In this document: positions 1 through 10,233 of the stretch, piece after piece
Layout: the number at the start of each line of letters is the position of its first letter
Position numbering within the stretch: the stretch's first letter is position 1
Notes under the pieces: model-generated
The model's input: the letters and a program-made list of their open reading frames with translations, nothing else
Database searches by the model: none
Told to the model about the DNA's origin: nothing
NCBI RefSeq assembly: GCF_038502225.1
Contig: NW_027195260.1
Coordinates: 1-64,000 of the forward strand
Reading direction: 5' to 3'
Length of the DNA: 64,000 bases
Source: Cherax quadricarinatus
Taxonomy: Eukaryota; Arthropoda; Malacostraca; Decapoda; Parastacidae
Program-made: the position numbers and the translations under genes

Positions 1-164
1 AAGACCCTTCGACTAGTGGAGGGTCCACATGACCCCCCTCCATCCTTCCCGTCCCCCTCATATGCCCTCTCCCCCTTGCTGTACATTCCAAGATTTAGAC
101 TGAACACATCGACTCCAGGTTGGGGGGACTGATTTCATTCCCCCTCCTCCCCTTTACGCCTTCT

Positions 165-245
165 CTTTGTATTGACTGATGAAGCCACTGTGTGGCGAAA
201 CGTTTCCTGAATAAAGATTATATGCGCATAAGTGTCTCAATCTTC
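165..245 (+). repeat. Repeat H, copy 1
   Basis: Contains GATGAAGCCACTGTGTGGCG followed by AAACGTTTCC and AATAAAGAT. The same core recurs near 1590-1655 and, with the GATGAAGC part lost, near 37305-37380. GCCACTGTGTGGC is a short inverted repeat. I recognise it as a common interspersed repeat of decapod genomes. Whether it is a LINE 3' end or a SINE cannot be told here. Confidence 0.65.
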
Positions 246-693
246 CACCATTTCCCAAGATGTCCAGATTTAAAACCCTTGACATATAAACATTAACTGT
301 TCCTCTGGTCAAAAATAATACTGATTACCAGTGAAATTCTACGTAACCCAACATTTTCTTTATCTCAGTCTCGGCAGGGGGTCCGCGTTTTTATCCTTTT
401 TGGGAATTTGAAACTTCTTTTCCACCCCCACACCCAACGTGGTACCCCCCCCAAACCCGCCCTCTGGGGGGTAATAAAAGGATAACAAAAGTATGCGATG
501 GGTCAAGGACGGGATCCAACATTAGTTTGCTGGCAAATTTGAGAAGCATGAATTCACCCACAAATATTATGTAATTACATGGGGTTGAATTATTTACAAG
601 CGGGAAAAGAGAAAGATGAATAATAGAACCTTAAAAACTAGGGAGGTCCCGATGACATTTTCCCAGGTCACTTGTTCTATTTAGGCGGGAAAT

Positions 694-1213
694 TTGCTGC
701 ACACAAAAGCCCCTTTTCGGCAGGTAAATTGCGACCTAGAAAATGGAGAACTTTCCTTTTCGAAAGGGGATAAAAAACCTTTTTTGGGAGCGCAGGTTTT
801 AAACCTGTATTCCCCGGAACGCAGGGGAGAAAAACATTATATCACCTGGGAAAAACCTAGAGGGGCTAGTACCAAGCAAAAGAAAAACACTCCTCGAAAA
901 CAAAAAACTTGGCAGAATTTACCATTTTCCCCCAAAGAAAAGCAGGGGGCACTAGCACGTTAAAGATCATACAATAAGTGTCAGGGGCCCGAAAAGTTCA
1001 ACTGCCTCCCCCAACATAAGGGGGTTACCACGACCCTGGCATTTCGCTGGACGAAACACCCAAAGTCGTTCCGGGTCAGCCGGGCTGTGGTCGACGTTGG
1101 TTTGCGTGCCCAGAGCAACAGCCCGGGTCGGCTCTGATCCACCAAAGGGCCCGGTCACAGACGGGGGGGGGGTTGGGGCCCGGGGCTTCCAGGTAAATCC
1201 AGGTAAATAGGCA
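694..1213 (+). mobile_element. LINE A, copy 3: 3'-end fragment
   Basis: This is the 3' coding end and tail of LINE A in the plus orientation. The open frame 694-963 contains LNLYSPERR followed by TWEKPRG, matching LNLYSLERR and TWKILEG of LINE A copy 1. The rest is frameshifted. Positions 1000-1190 carry the antisense of the GGTCTGTGACCAGGCCTCC region seen at 30447. The end at about 1190-1210 has TCCAGGTAAA twice in tandem, the LINE A tail. Homopolymer errors are heavy, so the true state of this copy is uncertain. Confidence 0.7.
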
Positions 1214-1539
1214 GTATGACTGGTAATAGCCATTGGATTAATATCTTAAAAAGGCTTAAACTTTTGGGAGTTCTTTTTTTTCATTTAATCATCCCAATTA
1301 AAACAGCTTTGGGAAAATAGAAACTTTCAGTCAGAAGGGGAAATTTCCGTTTTTGCCTCCAGTTTATAAAACCCATGCTCATGAAAGAGACTCCCACCGC
1401 CCAGTGGTTAGTGAAGGGGAGCCATAATATGAATAATTTGTGGATGAAGGGACTAAGGCATCAAACAACTTAAGACATTGTTTGTTAAAGACAAAGTTTT
1501 AATTTGGGGTTAAGAAAAAGGTTTGGGGACGATGGACTG

Positions 1540-1660
1540 ACCACACGACTAAAGGCTGAGGACTGATTACCTCAAACTCCCCTTTTGTATGGATGATGAA
1601 GCCACTGTGGGCGAAACGTTTCAATAAAGATACCCGTGTTGCATGTGTCTAATTTATCAA
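1540..1660 (+). repeat. Repeat H, copy 2
   Basis: GATGAAGCCACTGTGGGCG, AAACGTTTC and AATAAAGAT repeat the core of copy 1 with small indels. A further very degraded relative lies around 2400-2690, with CACTGTGGGGAAACTGTCAA and an AATAAAGG-like end. Confidence 0.6.
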
Positions 1661-1915
1661 ATGGTCTGTTCTCGAAACCAAAGTTCTCGGGACTGAACTG
1701 TAAAGTTCTTAGGAAAAAGGGGGGTAGTTTTGGAGGTAATTCCCCGGTGGGGGGGTGTCAATGTTGTCTTTTTTCATTCTGATTTATTCAGAATCATTTT
1801 TAAAGTGTTTAACGCGATGAATAAGTTTGGGGGCCTTTGTGCACAGGTAAATATTTAAAAAAAACGAGGGCACGCAAATGATTGATCTCTGATGTTAATA
1901 CGTTTGATATGTTTA

Positions 1916-2275
1916 GATTTTAATAGTACATGAACATATTCTAAAAACTGCCCGAGAAGAGCAAGTGGGGGTGTGGTAACTTTAGTAATCTGATGCAAAA
2001 ACATAATTTTTTTTATTCTCAAAGTCCCTTTCAGGTAAAAATCCACATAGACCAAGTTTTTTTTTATTTTTTTGGGAAAAAAAATGGAAAAAAAAACCAA
2101 AAGGGCAATATAAAACAAATGCAGTAAAAGGGATCCTTATTTTAATAGTACATAAATAGTTCTAAAACTGCCCGAGAAAAAGAAAGGGGTGTGAATCTAT
2201 TGAAATTTTTTGTTAAAAAACATATAAATTAGAAAACCAAAATTTTTCTCAAAGTGGGTTTTCAGTCAAAAAAAG
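1916..2275. repeat. Degraded tandem duplication of about 225 bp
   Basis: About 1918-2060 and about 2140-2275 share a common order of blocks: TTTTAATAGTACAT, then AAACTGCCCGAGAA, then TTCTCAAAG. A third trace, with the CATAATTTTC and TTCTCAAAG blocks, lies at 2565-2590. Function unknown; base quality is poor. Confidence 0.5.
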
Positions 2276-3239
2276 GGGGAGGGAACAGGATGTGGGTAAA
2301 CCATCACTTAAAGTCGTAGTTTTTCCCCGGGCCTGGACAGCCCAAAGGTCGGGGAACGACGGGAACTAACCCCCAGGCCGAACGGGGCCCCCAAAATTCT
2401 CGACAAGGGTGATGGACTGATTAATCCCTCAATCTCTACTTTTCCCCGCCACTTTCGTTTCGCAAAAACCTGTGGGCAAACTTTCAATTTTGTCAAACTG
2501 TTGCTTTGGGTTCTTCCCTAACAACCTGTCGGTATTGTATCCATTTTGATATTATAACGTGCAAAAAAAACATAATTTTCTTTTCTCAAAGCCCCAATCG
2601 GGAAAAAACCCCCCAAAAGAAAGTTTTTTTGGATTTAAAAAAACCCACTGTGGGGAAACTGTCAATAAAGGATCACATTTTTGCATTTGTGTTTATATGC
2701 CTTTCTTTGCATTAGCGACAAAGTCCGTTTACAGGAAATCAAAATAGACCCCAAACGGGATATCTGATCTGGTTAAAATTCAAAAAGACCCAATAAATGG
2801 TCTGGGACTCCCATCCTGCGGGGAAGGACCCCTATTAAATATTTTAGTTTTCTCGGGGAATCAACCCAGGTCCTGACTGAATTTTAAAAATATAGTTAAG
2901 CTTGAGTATTCGAGAATTGGTTTTGGAATCATTACATCAGCAAAGCTAATCATATATTTAATGACTGGGATGTCTTAGTATAAAACCGGGTTTCTAATTT
3001 ATGTCTTTGGGTTACACTTATGTGACCTTATAAACACAGACTTTGTTGGAAAGGGGGCCCTTTGATTTAAGGGAAAAAATTTTTTTAACAACCTTTCGGG
3101 CCCATTTATAATGATTATATATCGGTTAGCCATACCAGTGCCGTTCTGAGGCAAAGTTACTGTGATTTGTGTGTGCTGGGCGAGATAGATGTTAATGCGG
3201 GGAGGCACACTTTAAAAAATTTAAAGAAGAAGGAACACT

Positions 3240-3965
3240 GCAGGGGGCCTACGGGCCCAAAGGAGGCGGGTCCAAGTTTTCCTACGGTTAAGAATGCACC
3301 CAACCTAGTCAGGCGGTCACATTGACAAGGGAGGAAACCAACTGACCAGCACGTATCAGGCCCAACTCACCCCCCCCAAATCCCTTATGCATTTATCCAA
3401 CCTTTTTTAAAAAGCTACACAACTTCTGGCCTCTATCCTGTATTGGGGAGTTTGTTCCACTCATCCACAACTCTATTTCAAACCGTATTTTCCCTAACCC
3501 TTCCTGAATCTAAATTTTTTCCAAACAAAACCATTGCGGAGTCCGTCTAGGCTAGATATTTTCAGCACACTATTTACACCCCTTTATTTTTTCCCTTCTT
3601 CCATTTATACATCAATCATATCCCCAATTTACGTCTTTCTAAAAGTGCAGATTCAGGCCCTAAGTCATCCCTAGGGGAAAGGGTTTTTGAATGGGGTCAA
3701 CTTTTCATCTTCCTTTTTACATTTTCCAGAGCATTTATATCATTCTGTAATGGTAAAAATTGGTAACAAAAACCTAACAATTTTAAATTAAAAAAATAAT
3801 CCATTTTTGCCTTTATATAAGCCAGGGTTCATTTTTCCTTTTAAAATTATAAATTTTTTTCGTAACTACAAAATTAAATTTTTTTAACCGTAAAAAAGAT
3901 TCCATTATTTAGTTTTTATGGGGATGGGTTTTTGTCCCGTCCAACATTTAGAACTTTGCATTTGT
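3240..3965 (-). pseudogene. LINE K: C-terminal fragment of a CR1-like reverse transcriptase
   Basis: The minus strand encodes short pieces of the C-terminal region downstream of the RT core in CR1-type LINEs. The clearest is VVDEWNK, from the complement of 3451-3471. Around 3620-3660 the minus strand reads like NLHS-LERR with a frameshift, a motif before the C-terminal domain of these proteins. I recognise the nucleotide sequence as a family common in decapods. Homopolymer indels break every frame. The left limit is uncertain. The right limit abuts the 3' end of LINE A copy 1 near 3965-3990. No catalytic motif is present. Confidence 0.55.
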
Positions 3966-6740
3966 GTATATTAAAATGCATCTGCCCGACCTCCGGGTTT
4001 CCTGGAGGCCGGGGGCAACGCCCCCCCGTTTGGACCAGGCCTCCCGGGACAGGGGCCCGATCAACCAGGCTGTTTCCTTTTGGTGCAGAAAACCCAAAGT
4101 ACGAGCCACAGCCCGGGGATCAGGGAAAGACTTTTGGGGTTGTCCGTGCCGCGAAAACGCCAGGGGTCTGTTGGTAATCCCCCTTATGTGTGCTGGGAGG
4201 CAGTTGAACAGTCTCGGGCCCCTGACACTTATTGTATGGTCTCTTAACGTGCTAGTGACACCCCTGCTTTTCATTGGGGGGATGGTGCATCGTCTGCCAA
4301 GTCTTTTGCTTTCGTAGTGAGTGATTTTCGTGTGCAAGTTCGGTACTAGTCCCTCTAGGATTTTCCAGGTGTATATAATCATGTATCTCTCCCTCCTGCG
4401 TTCCAGGGAATACAGGTTTAGAAACCTCAAGCGCTCCCAGAAATTGAGGTGTTTTATCTCCGTTATGCGCGCCGTGAAATTTCTCTGTACATTTTCTAGG
4501 TCGGCAATTTCACCTGCCTTGAAAGGTGCTGTTAGAGTGCAGCAATATTCCAGCCTAGATAGAACAAGTGACCTGAAGAGTGTCATCATGGGCTTGGCCT
4601 CCCTAGTTTTGAAGGTTCTCATTATCCATCCTGTCATTTTTCTAGCAGATGCGATTGATACAATGTTATGGTCCTTGAAGGTGAGATCCTCCGACATAAT
4701 CACTTCCAGGTCTTTGACGTTGGTGTTTCGCTCTATTTTGTGGCCAGAATTTGTTTTGTACTCTGATGAAGATTTAATTTCCTCATGTTTACCATATCTG
4801 AGTAATTGAAATTTCTCATCGTTGAACTTCATATTGTTTTCTGCAGCCCACTGAAAGATTTGGTTGATGTCCGCCTGGAGCCTTGCTGTGTCTGCAATGG
4901 AAGACACTGTCATGCAGATTCGGGTGTCATCTGCAAAGGAAGACACGGTGTTGTGGCTGACATCCTTGTCTATGTCGGATATGAGGATGAGGAACAAGAT
5001 GGGAGCTAGTACTGTGCCTTGTGGAACAGAGCTTTTCACCGTAGCTGCCTCGGACTTTACTCTGTTGACGACTACTCTCTGTGTTCTGTTAGTGAGGAAA
5101 TTATAGATCCATCGACCGACTTTTCCTGTTATTCCTTTAGCGCGCATTTTGTGCGCTATTACGCCATGGTCACACTTGTCGAAGGCTTTTGCAAAGTCTG
5201 TATATATTACATCTGCATTCTTTTTGTCTTCTAGTGCATTTAGGACCTTGTCGTAGTGATCCAGTAGTTGAGACAGACAGGAGCGACCTGTTCTAAACCT
5301 ATGTTGCCCTGGGTTGTGTAACTGATGGGTTTCTAGATGGGTGGTGATCTTGCTTCTTAGGACCCTTTCAAAGATTTTTATGATATGGGATGTTAGTGCT
5401 ATTGGTCTGTAGTTCTTTGCTGTTGCTTTACTGCCCCCTTTGTGGAGAGGGGCTATGTCTGTTGTTTTTAGTAACTGAGGGACGACCCCCGTGTCCATGC
5501 TCCCTCTCCATAGGATGGAAAATACTCGTGATAGGGGCTTCTTGCAGTTCTTGATGAACACAGAGTTCCATGAGTCTGGCCCTGGGGCAGAGTGCATGGG
5601 CATGTCATTTATCGCCTGTTCGAAGTCATTTGGCGTCAGGATAACATCGGATAGGCTTGTGTTAATCAAATTTTGTGGCTCTCTCATAAAAAATTCATTT
5701 TGATCTTCGACTCTCAGTCTGGTTAGCGGCTTGCTAAAAACTGAGTCATATTGGGACTTGAGTAGCTCACTCATTTCCTTGCTGTCATCTGTGTAGGACC
5801 CATCTTGTTTAAGTAGGGGCCCAATACTGGACGTTGTTCTCGATTTTGATTTGGCATAGGAGAAGAAATACTTTGGGTTTCTTTCGATTTCATTTATGGC
5901 TTTTAGTTCTTCCCGCGATTCCTGACTCCTAAAGGATTCTTTTAGCTTAAGTTCGATGCTTGCTATTTCTCTGACCAGTGTCTCCCTGCGCATTTCAGAT
6001 ATATTGACCTCTTTTAGCCGCTCTGTTATTCTTTTCCGTCGCCTGTAAAGGGAGCGCCTGTCTCTTTCTATTTTACATCTACTCCTCCTTTTTCTTAGAG
6101 GAATAAGCCTTGTGCATACATCGAGTGCCACCGAGTTAATCTGTTCTAGGCATAAGTTTGGGTCTGTGTTGCTTAGTATATCTTCCCAGCTTATATCGGT
6201 TAGGACTTGGTTTACTTGGTCCCACTTTATGTTTTTGTTATTGAAGTTGAATTTGGAGAATGCTCCCTCGTGACTAGTCTCATTTTGTCGGTCTGGGGCT
6301 CCACGCATACATGTCTGAACCTCAATTATGTTGTGATCTGAGTATATTGTTTTTGATATGGTGACATTTCTTATCAGATCATCATTGTTAGTGAAGATGA
6401 GGTCTAGTGTATTCTCCAGTCTAGTAGGCTCTATTATTTGCTGGTTTAAATTGAATTTTGTGCAGAGATTTAAAAGCTCGTGTGAGTGTGAGTTTTCATC
6501 AGAGCTGCCTCCTGGTGTTATTACTGCAACAATATTATTTGCTATATTCCTCCATTTTAGGTGCCTTAAGTTGAAATCCCCCAGGAGCAAGATGTTGGGT
6601 GCAGGAGCTGGGAGATTTTCCAGACAGTGGTCAATTTTTAACAGCTGTTCCTGGAATTGCTGGGATGTTGCATCCGGAGGCTTGTAGACTACCACAATGA
6701 CTAGGTTTTGGTTCTCGATCTTTACTGCTAAAACTTCCAC
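3948..6740 (-). pseudogene. LINE A copy 1 ORF2, main part: endonuclease C-half plus reverse transcriptase
   Basis: A 930-residue open frame. Near the start it has VVVYKPPD (endonuclease Tyr motif), LLLGDFNLRHLKW (catalytic Asp and Asn), LDLIFTN and SDHN, so the endonuclease core is present. RT motifs follow in order: PLHKGGS and NYRPIALTS, FRTGRSCLSQLL, YTDFAKAFDKCDH, VPQGTVLAPILF and SFADDTR with both catalytic Asp. The RT tail has LRFLNLYSLERR and SVRGPRLFNCLPAHIRG. The last 60 or so residues (below about 4160) are scrambled compared with copy 2 because the sequence there is noisy, so the annotated stop at 3948 is not the native one. The N-terminal endonuclease part lies in another frame (6757-7107). 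Confidence 0.85.
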
Positions 6741-6756
6741 TACGTCATTTGAGGCA

Positions 6757-7107
6757 TTAAGCAGTTCTGTGCAAACAAGTGACTCTGCAATGTACAGGCC
6801 AACCCCCCCCCTTTTGCCTGTTCACTCTGTCACATCTGTATAGGTTGTAACCTGGGATCCAAATTTCATTGTCCAAGTGATCCTTTATGTGGGTCTCAGT
6901 GAAAGCCGCGAACATTGCCTTTGCCTCTGCAAGCAGTCCACGGATGAAAGGTATTTTGTTGTTTGTTGCTGGCTTTAGACCCTGTATATTTGCAAAGAAG
7001 AATGTTATCGGACTGGTGGTATTGTTGGTACTGGGGGGGGATTTTTTTTCCGGCATTAGTATCTGTATCTGTTGGTTTGGAGTGGAGGCCATCGACTGTG
7101 GTTCCAC
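6757..7107 (-). pseudogene. LINE A copy 1 ORF2, N-terminal part in the other frame
   Basis: 116 residues beginning MEPQSMASTPN, with FFANIQGLKP (endonuclease Asn motif) and FTETHIKDHL (catalytic Glu). After NRQKGGGWPV the frame is lost. The break coincides with a run of nine C at about 6803-6812. Copy 2 has a shorter, interrupted run (about 34310-34318) and reads on as QKGWVGLYIAESL. Copy 1 therefore carries a one-base frameshift in a homopolymer, either a real indel or a base-calling error. The start overlaps the ORF1 end by about 50 bases, a usual layout for LINE ORF pairs. Confidence 0.8.
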
Positions 7108-8243
7108 TCCAGGAATGACTGGATTTGGTGTACGATTTCTGCCATTTCCTGCCAGTTTTTTTTCCTTCCTGGCACTAAAAAACCTCTCCCTCTTGAGTGG
7201 CTGTGGCTACCCAGGTTTTCCCATGGCCTGGATGTTTTGTATCTTTTTGTCCCCTTTAGATGGTATGCCTGGCAATTTAAGTTATAGCACAGTCTTTCCT
7301 GTACTGAAGAGGTACACATTTCAGGGTGAAAGAGCTTACAGGAAGGGAGTTTGCATTTTCCTGTTGTCATATGGGCATGGCATTTTCTAGGGTGGTCATA
7401 GTTGCATGTCCCATCTGTTTTTCCAGATTTCCCATGCCAGCAGATACCAAGTGCATAGTATGTGCACAGGCTTGGTTTCCGCTTGCCTTGGGTTTCTGTG
7501 ACTGTATTCCCTGTTGGTGCATGTTTCCCTGTCTTACTTCTATCCTCCCTAGCACCAACAATGGAGCTCCCACCAGTTGTTTTTGGTAATTTATCCTCAC
7601 TATTGCTATTGGAGTCCTCTTGTTTGCTATTTCCTGCGGTATTTCTAGTTTGCAATATTGGTTTTATCTTATCTTTGACTACACTTGTTTCCCTACTATG
7701 GCTCCTGTCCCCTATGAGGTCATTTATATGTATTCCTTCCTGCGTATAATTCCCGACTACCTGGACAAAATCTCCAGCTTCACCATTACTGTCTCCCAGG
7801 ACAGTATCTCCAGCTTCACCATTTCTGTCTCCCAGGACAGCACCTCCAGCTTCACCATTACTGTCTCCCAGGACAGCACTATCAGCCCCACATTTACTGA
7901 CTACCAGGACATCACCTCCAGCCTTACAGTTTGTGACTACATGGCCAGTATCAAGGGCAGTACCATTCAGCCCAGACTTTTTATGTTCCCATCTGTTGTA
8001 GAAAGCTTCCAGGTTTTCTATGAAAGCAGCTTTGATGTTGTCCTCTTTTAATACCCTTGTGATTTTAGTCCACAGATTTTCCTCATTTGGGCATACCCAA
8101 AAACACTTCTCTGTTTTAATACTGTTTGTAGCTAGTTCTGGGATATCTGCACAAGGGGCGTGACACCAATTTCCACAAAAATGACAATTTATCCATGTGG
8201 AAGCCCGTTTGTTTGACTGACCACAGACTACACACAGCTTCAT
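7056..8243 (-). CDS. LINE A copy 1 ORF1: PHD-like finger, acidic repeats and three CCCH fingers
   Basis: An open frame of 395 residues starting MKLCVVCGQ. Residues 4-51 form a PHD-like zinc site: C4, C7, C20, C23, H28, C31, C47, C51. Residues of about 105-165 hold imperfect 14-residue repeats around VLGDSNGEAG. Near the C-terminus are three tandem CCCH-type fingers. The second and third are canonical C-x8-C-x4-C-x3-H (CHAHMTTGKC and CTSSVQERLC start them). The first is C-x7-C-x11-C-x3-H. This is expected to be the nucleic-acid-binding ORF1 protein that coats element RNA. PHD-type ORF1s are known in CR1-like LINEs; the CCCH triplet is less familiar to me. Copy 2 keeps fingers 2-3 but is cut upstream. 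Confidence 0.75.
   Translation of the reverse strand: MKLCVVCGQSNKRASTWINCHFCGNWCHAPCADIPELATNSIKTEKCFWVCPNEENLWTKITRVLKEDNIKAAFIENLEAFYNRWEHKKSGLNGTALDTGHVVTNCKAGGDVLVVSKCGADSAVLGDSNGEAGGAVLGDRNGEAGDTVLGDSNGEAGDFVQVVGNYTQEGIHINDLIGDRSHSRETSVVKDKIKPILQTRNTAGNSKQEDSNSNSEDKLPKTTGGSSIVGAREDRSKTGKHAPTGNTVTETQGKRKPSLCTYYALGICWHGKSGKTDGTCNYDHPRKCHAHMTTGKCKLPSCKLFHPEMCTSSVQERLCYNLNCQAYHLKGTKRYKTSRPWENLGSHSHSRGRGFLVPGRKKNWQEMAEIVHQIQSFLEWNHSRWPPLQTNRYRY
7765..7905 (-). repeat. 42-bp in-frame minisatellite inside LINE A ORF1
   Basis: Three to four copies of a 42-base unit containing CTTCACCATTACTGTCTCCC on the plus strand, coding the VLGDSNGEAG-type repeats of ORF1. The unit length is a multiple of three, so copy number can change without breaking the frame. 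Confidence 0.75.
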
Positions 8244-8476
8244 AATGATTTGAATGGTTGATTTACTGCAATTCTACTAGCAACCTCTTGAATATTATAT
8301 TAATAACCTTAAATGAAGCTCTAGCTATTTGTATTTCTGTTTCTAACTCTTTTTGTATATTGGACAGCTTACCGTCACGTTCCTGATTTTTAATGTTTGT
8401 GTTTATAAGGGCGCCTACAACCCCATCTGTTTACAGTCTGCTTTATTGTCCAATGAAACTGTTTGAAACCAGTCCC

Positions 8477-8527
8477 GGGTTCGGACCAGTCAAGGGTTCG
8501 GACCAGTCAAGGGTTCGGACCAGTCGA
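8477..8527. repeat. 17-bp tandem repeat, three copies, in the putative LINE A 5' UTR
   Basis: GGGTTCGGACCAGTCAA occurs at 8477 and 8494, with a third partial copy at 8511. It lies 230-280 bases upstream of ORF1. Tandem repeats in LINE 5' UTRs can act as promoter units, but nothing here proves it. The remaining 8244-8476 and 8528-8730 hold nothing else I recognise. Confidence 0.6.
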
Positions 8528-8730
8528 TCTGCTCTGATCAGTGGGTCACTTATTTAAAACATACTGGTCGGTGATTTGAGCTAACACATGAAGGATCTAC
8601 TGGAAATTATCTACCCGAGTAATATGTGATTTGACTGATACAAAAGTATAACTTGCGTGTTGAAGAGCCGGTGATATCTGGCAGCTCCTACAATGACGAA
8701 CGGTCGACCTCCTTGTTTATCAATCGCTGT

Positions 8731-9000
8731 TAGTTAGTTTAGTTTAATATGTTTATTATGCACCCCATACCCATCCTGTGGGCGGTAGTCAAAAGATTAC
8801 AGAGGTACATAATTGGTCCAGGGACTGGACTCCAAAGTTTTGATAGCTGAGCAAGTTACAGAGGTAATGAACTCACAATTTACAAAGGTAATGAACTCAC
8901 AATTTACAAAGGTAATGAACTCACAATTTACAAAGGTAATGAACTCCAGGTAAGTCTGGTCACAATCATGACAAGTTACATCTGGCTGTATCTGGCTTTT
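8731..9000. repeat. Repeat E, copy 1 (LINE 3'-end-like)
   Basis: Starts with TTAGTTAGTTTAGTTTAATA, then a block at 8752-8787 with TTATTATGCACCCCATACCC, then AAAGATTACAGAGG. It contains a 24-bp subrepeat (GGTAATGAACTCACAATTTA and four more bases) three to four times at about 8866-8945. The block at 8752-8787 differs by about three bases from the complement of the LINE C 3' end (16814-16850), so E is probably the 3' end of a related LINE on the minus strand. Other copies: 38872-39010 and 45303-45660. Confidence 0.65.
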
Positions 9001-9004
9001 CTAT

Positions 9005-9030
9005 TTTTTTTTTTTTTTTTTTTTTTTTTC
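9005..9030. repeat. Poly(T) tract
   Basis: An uninterrupted run of more than 20 T. It could be the antisense poly(A) of a minus-strand insertion, but no element can be defined beside it. 9031-9800 holds no feature I recognise apart from a second T run at about 9548-9562. Confidence 0.6.
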
Positions 9031-9799
9031 CGTCTCCACCACAATAAATGCTATATTATCACTATAGTTGACTGGTGCAAATTTTGGAGGAAGGACGCTT
9101 TTTCTGTAGTAATAATTGCTTCTCGTTGTGTATATTGTGACCGCTGGTAACTACAGGTTATATGAAATTCACAGTAACGTCTGGTAATTCAAGAAAAAGA
9201 AACTAATGAAAGTCACTCCACTCCACTAAGTACCATTATAATACTGGTTAGTTGCTACTACAACACTGTATTCTGCTATTCACTGGTATCACTAGATTAT
9301 ATGCGAGTACACTAGCAGGCCAGGAAGATTATTAAAAACAGCTGACCTGTGGTAAGTTTCTGGCGACTTCTGGCACCTGCCTCTATAGGCTTATCACTTC
9401 ATTTACAAATTCACCTGTTTTCAAATGACACTTTAGCCTTTATCATCAATATACTAGGGAGCCACTGTAGTATACACTATACACTATGTATACTCAATGT
9501 TATCAGGGAGACTTTCTTTCCTCTGACACGAAAAGTTCAATTATTATTATTTTTTTTTTTTTCCACACGGGACACAGGCCTATGATTCCCCTCTGGCAGT
9601 AAACTCTGCTAGGTAGTGCACAATAATTCTCCTTTTTTTACTCAGTATATAATGTTTTCCGCCCAAGATTGGTTCCAGGCGCTAGAGGGATGTATCGTAT
9701 AGGATTGATGACACAAATTAAAGTTCTAGCACGTAAGAGCGACCGTGAAAACACGAGATAACCCGGAGCACAACGAGGCACGCTGACACGCTGACACAC

Positions 9800-10233
9800 A
9801 CACATCTTTGTGTATTAATCCCTGTCTATATTGCTTTTCATATTGGTGCTTCTTGTCAATGGATTTCAGAATGGTGCTGGTTAGCCATGGGCAACCAAGC
9901 CGTCTGTTTGTGATCTGTTTTGTTTTTATAGGACAATGTTTGTTGTATAGTCTAAGTAATTTGTTAAGAAAAATGTCTGTCCAGTCATCAATACCATTGA
10001 CGTTGGAGAATTCTGTAGGCCAATCAACAGTCTCTAGGTCAGCTGTGAACTTCCTTACTGAGGCCTCGCCATGGAGTCTAAATGAGACTTTGTTGTATTC
10101 AATTGGTGGTTTACTAATGTTTGTCAGGAGGAAGGTAGGGTAGTGGTCTGTAGTGCTATCTGTGATTATCCCTGATTTAAGGGGGGCTAGTATATTGGTC
10201 CATATGTGGTCTATTATGGTTGCACTTGTCTCA
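9800..10233 (-). pseudogene. LINE B copy 1: displaced middle segment
   Basis: Matches LINE B copy 2 at about 19135-19567, the linker between endonuclease and RT plus the last endonuclease residues. Here it lies downstream of the RT C-terminus instead of upstream. At 10233 it joins sequence equivalent to 17499 of copy 2. About 120 bases of it (TGGTTTACTAATGTTTGTCA onward) are present a second time at 11833-11960, so this is a duplication plus rearrangement and not a simple move. No open coding frame survives on the minus strand. Confidence 0.75.

Larger units (their letters stand above)
1..4160. other. Noisy sequence block at window start
   Basis: This stretch has many inflated homopolymers (runs of C, G, A and T) and small indels. 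LINE A copy 1 crosses its right edge. From about 4165 onward that copy matches LINE A copy 2 (30600 onward) almost base for base, but left of about 4160 the match collapses into indels. A sharp change inside a single element suggests poorly polished consensus sequence rather than biological decay. The parts I can identify are listed separately. Between them (about 246-690, 1216-1540 and 2700-3240) I recognise nothing. Confidence 0.6.
3990..8720 (-). mobile_element. LINE A, copy 1 (two-ORF, CR1/Jockey-like non-LTR retrotransposon)
   Basis: A near full-length LINE on the minus strand. From 5' to 3' it has a putative 5' UTR (about 8720-8244), ORF1 (8243-7056), ORF2 overlapping ORF1 by about 50 bases and split by one frameshift (7107-3948), and a short 3' end near 3990. 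Copies 2 (30390-34986), 3 (694-1213) and 4 (38095-38682) define the 3' terminus. ORF1 has PHD-like and CCCH fingers. ORF2 has an apurinic-type endonuclease followed by RT with FADD. The clade is inferred from motif style only. Its 5' limit is set by the start of repeat E at 8731 and is not proven. Confidence 0.75.

Noticed and set aside
1855..2118. Small frames in the first 4 kb as genes
   Set aside because: Noisy, homopolymer-rich sequence over degraded repeats; no family motif.
4321..5703. Plus-strand frames of 60-162 residues over LINE A copy 1
   Set aside because: They lie antisense to the ORF2 RT, whose motifs are clear.
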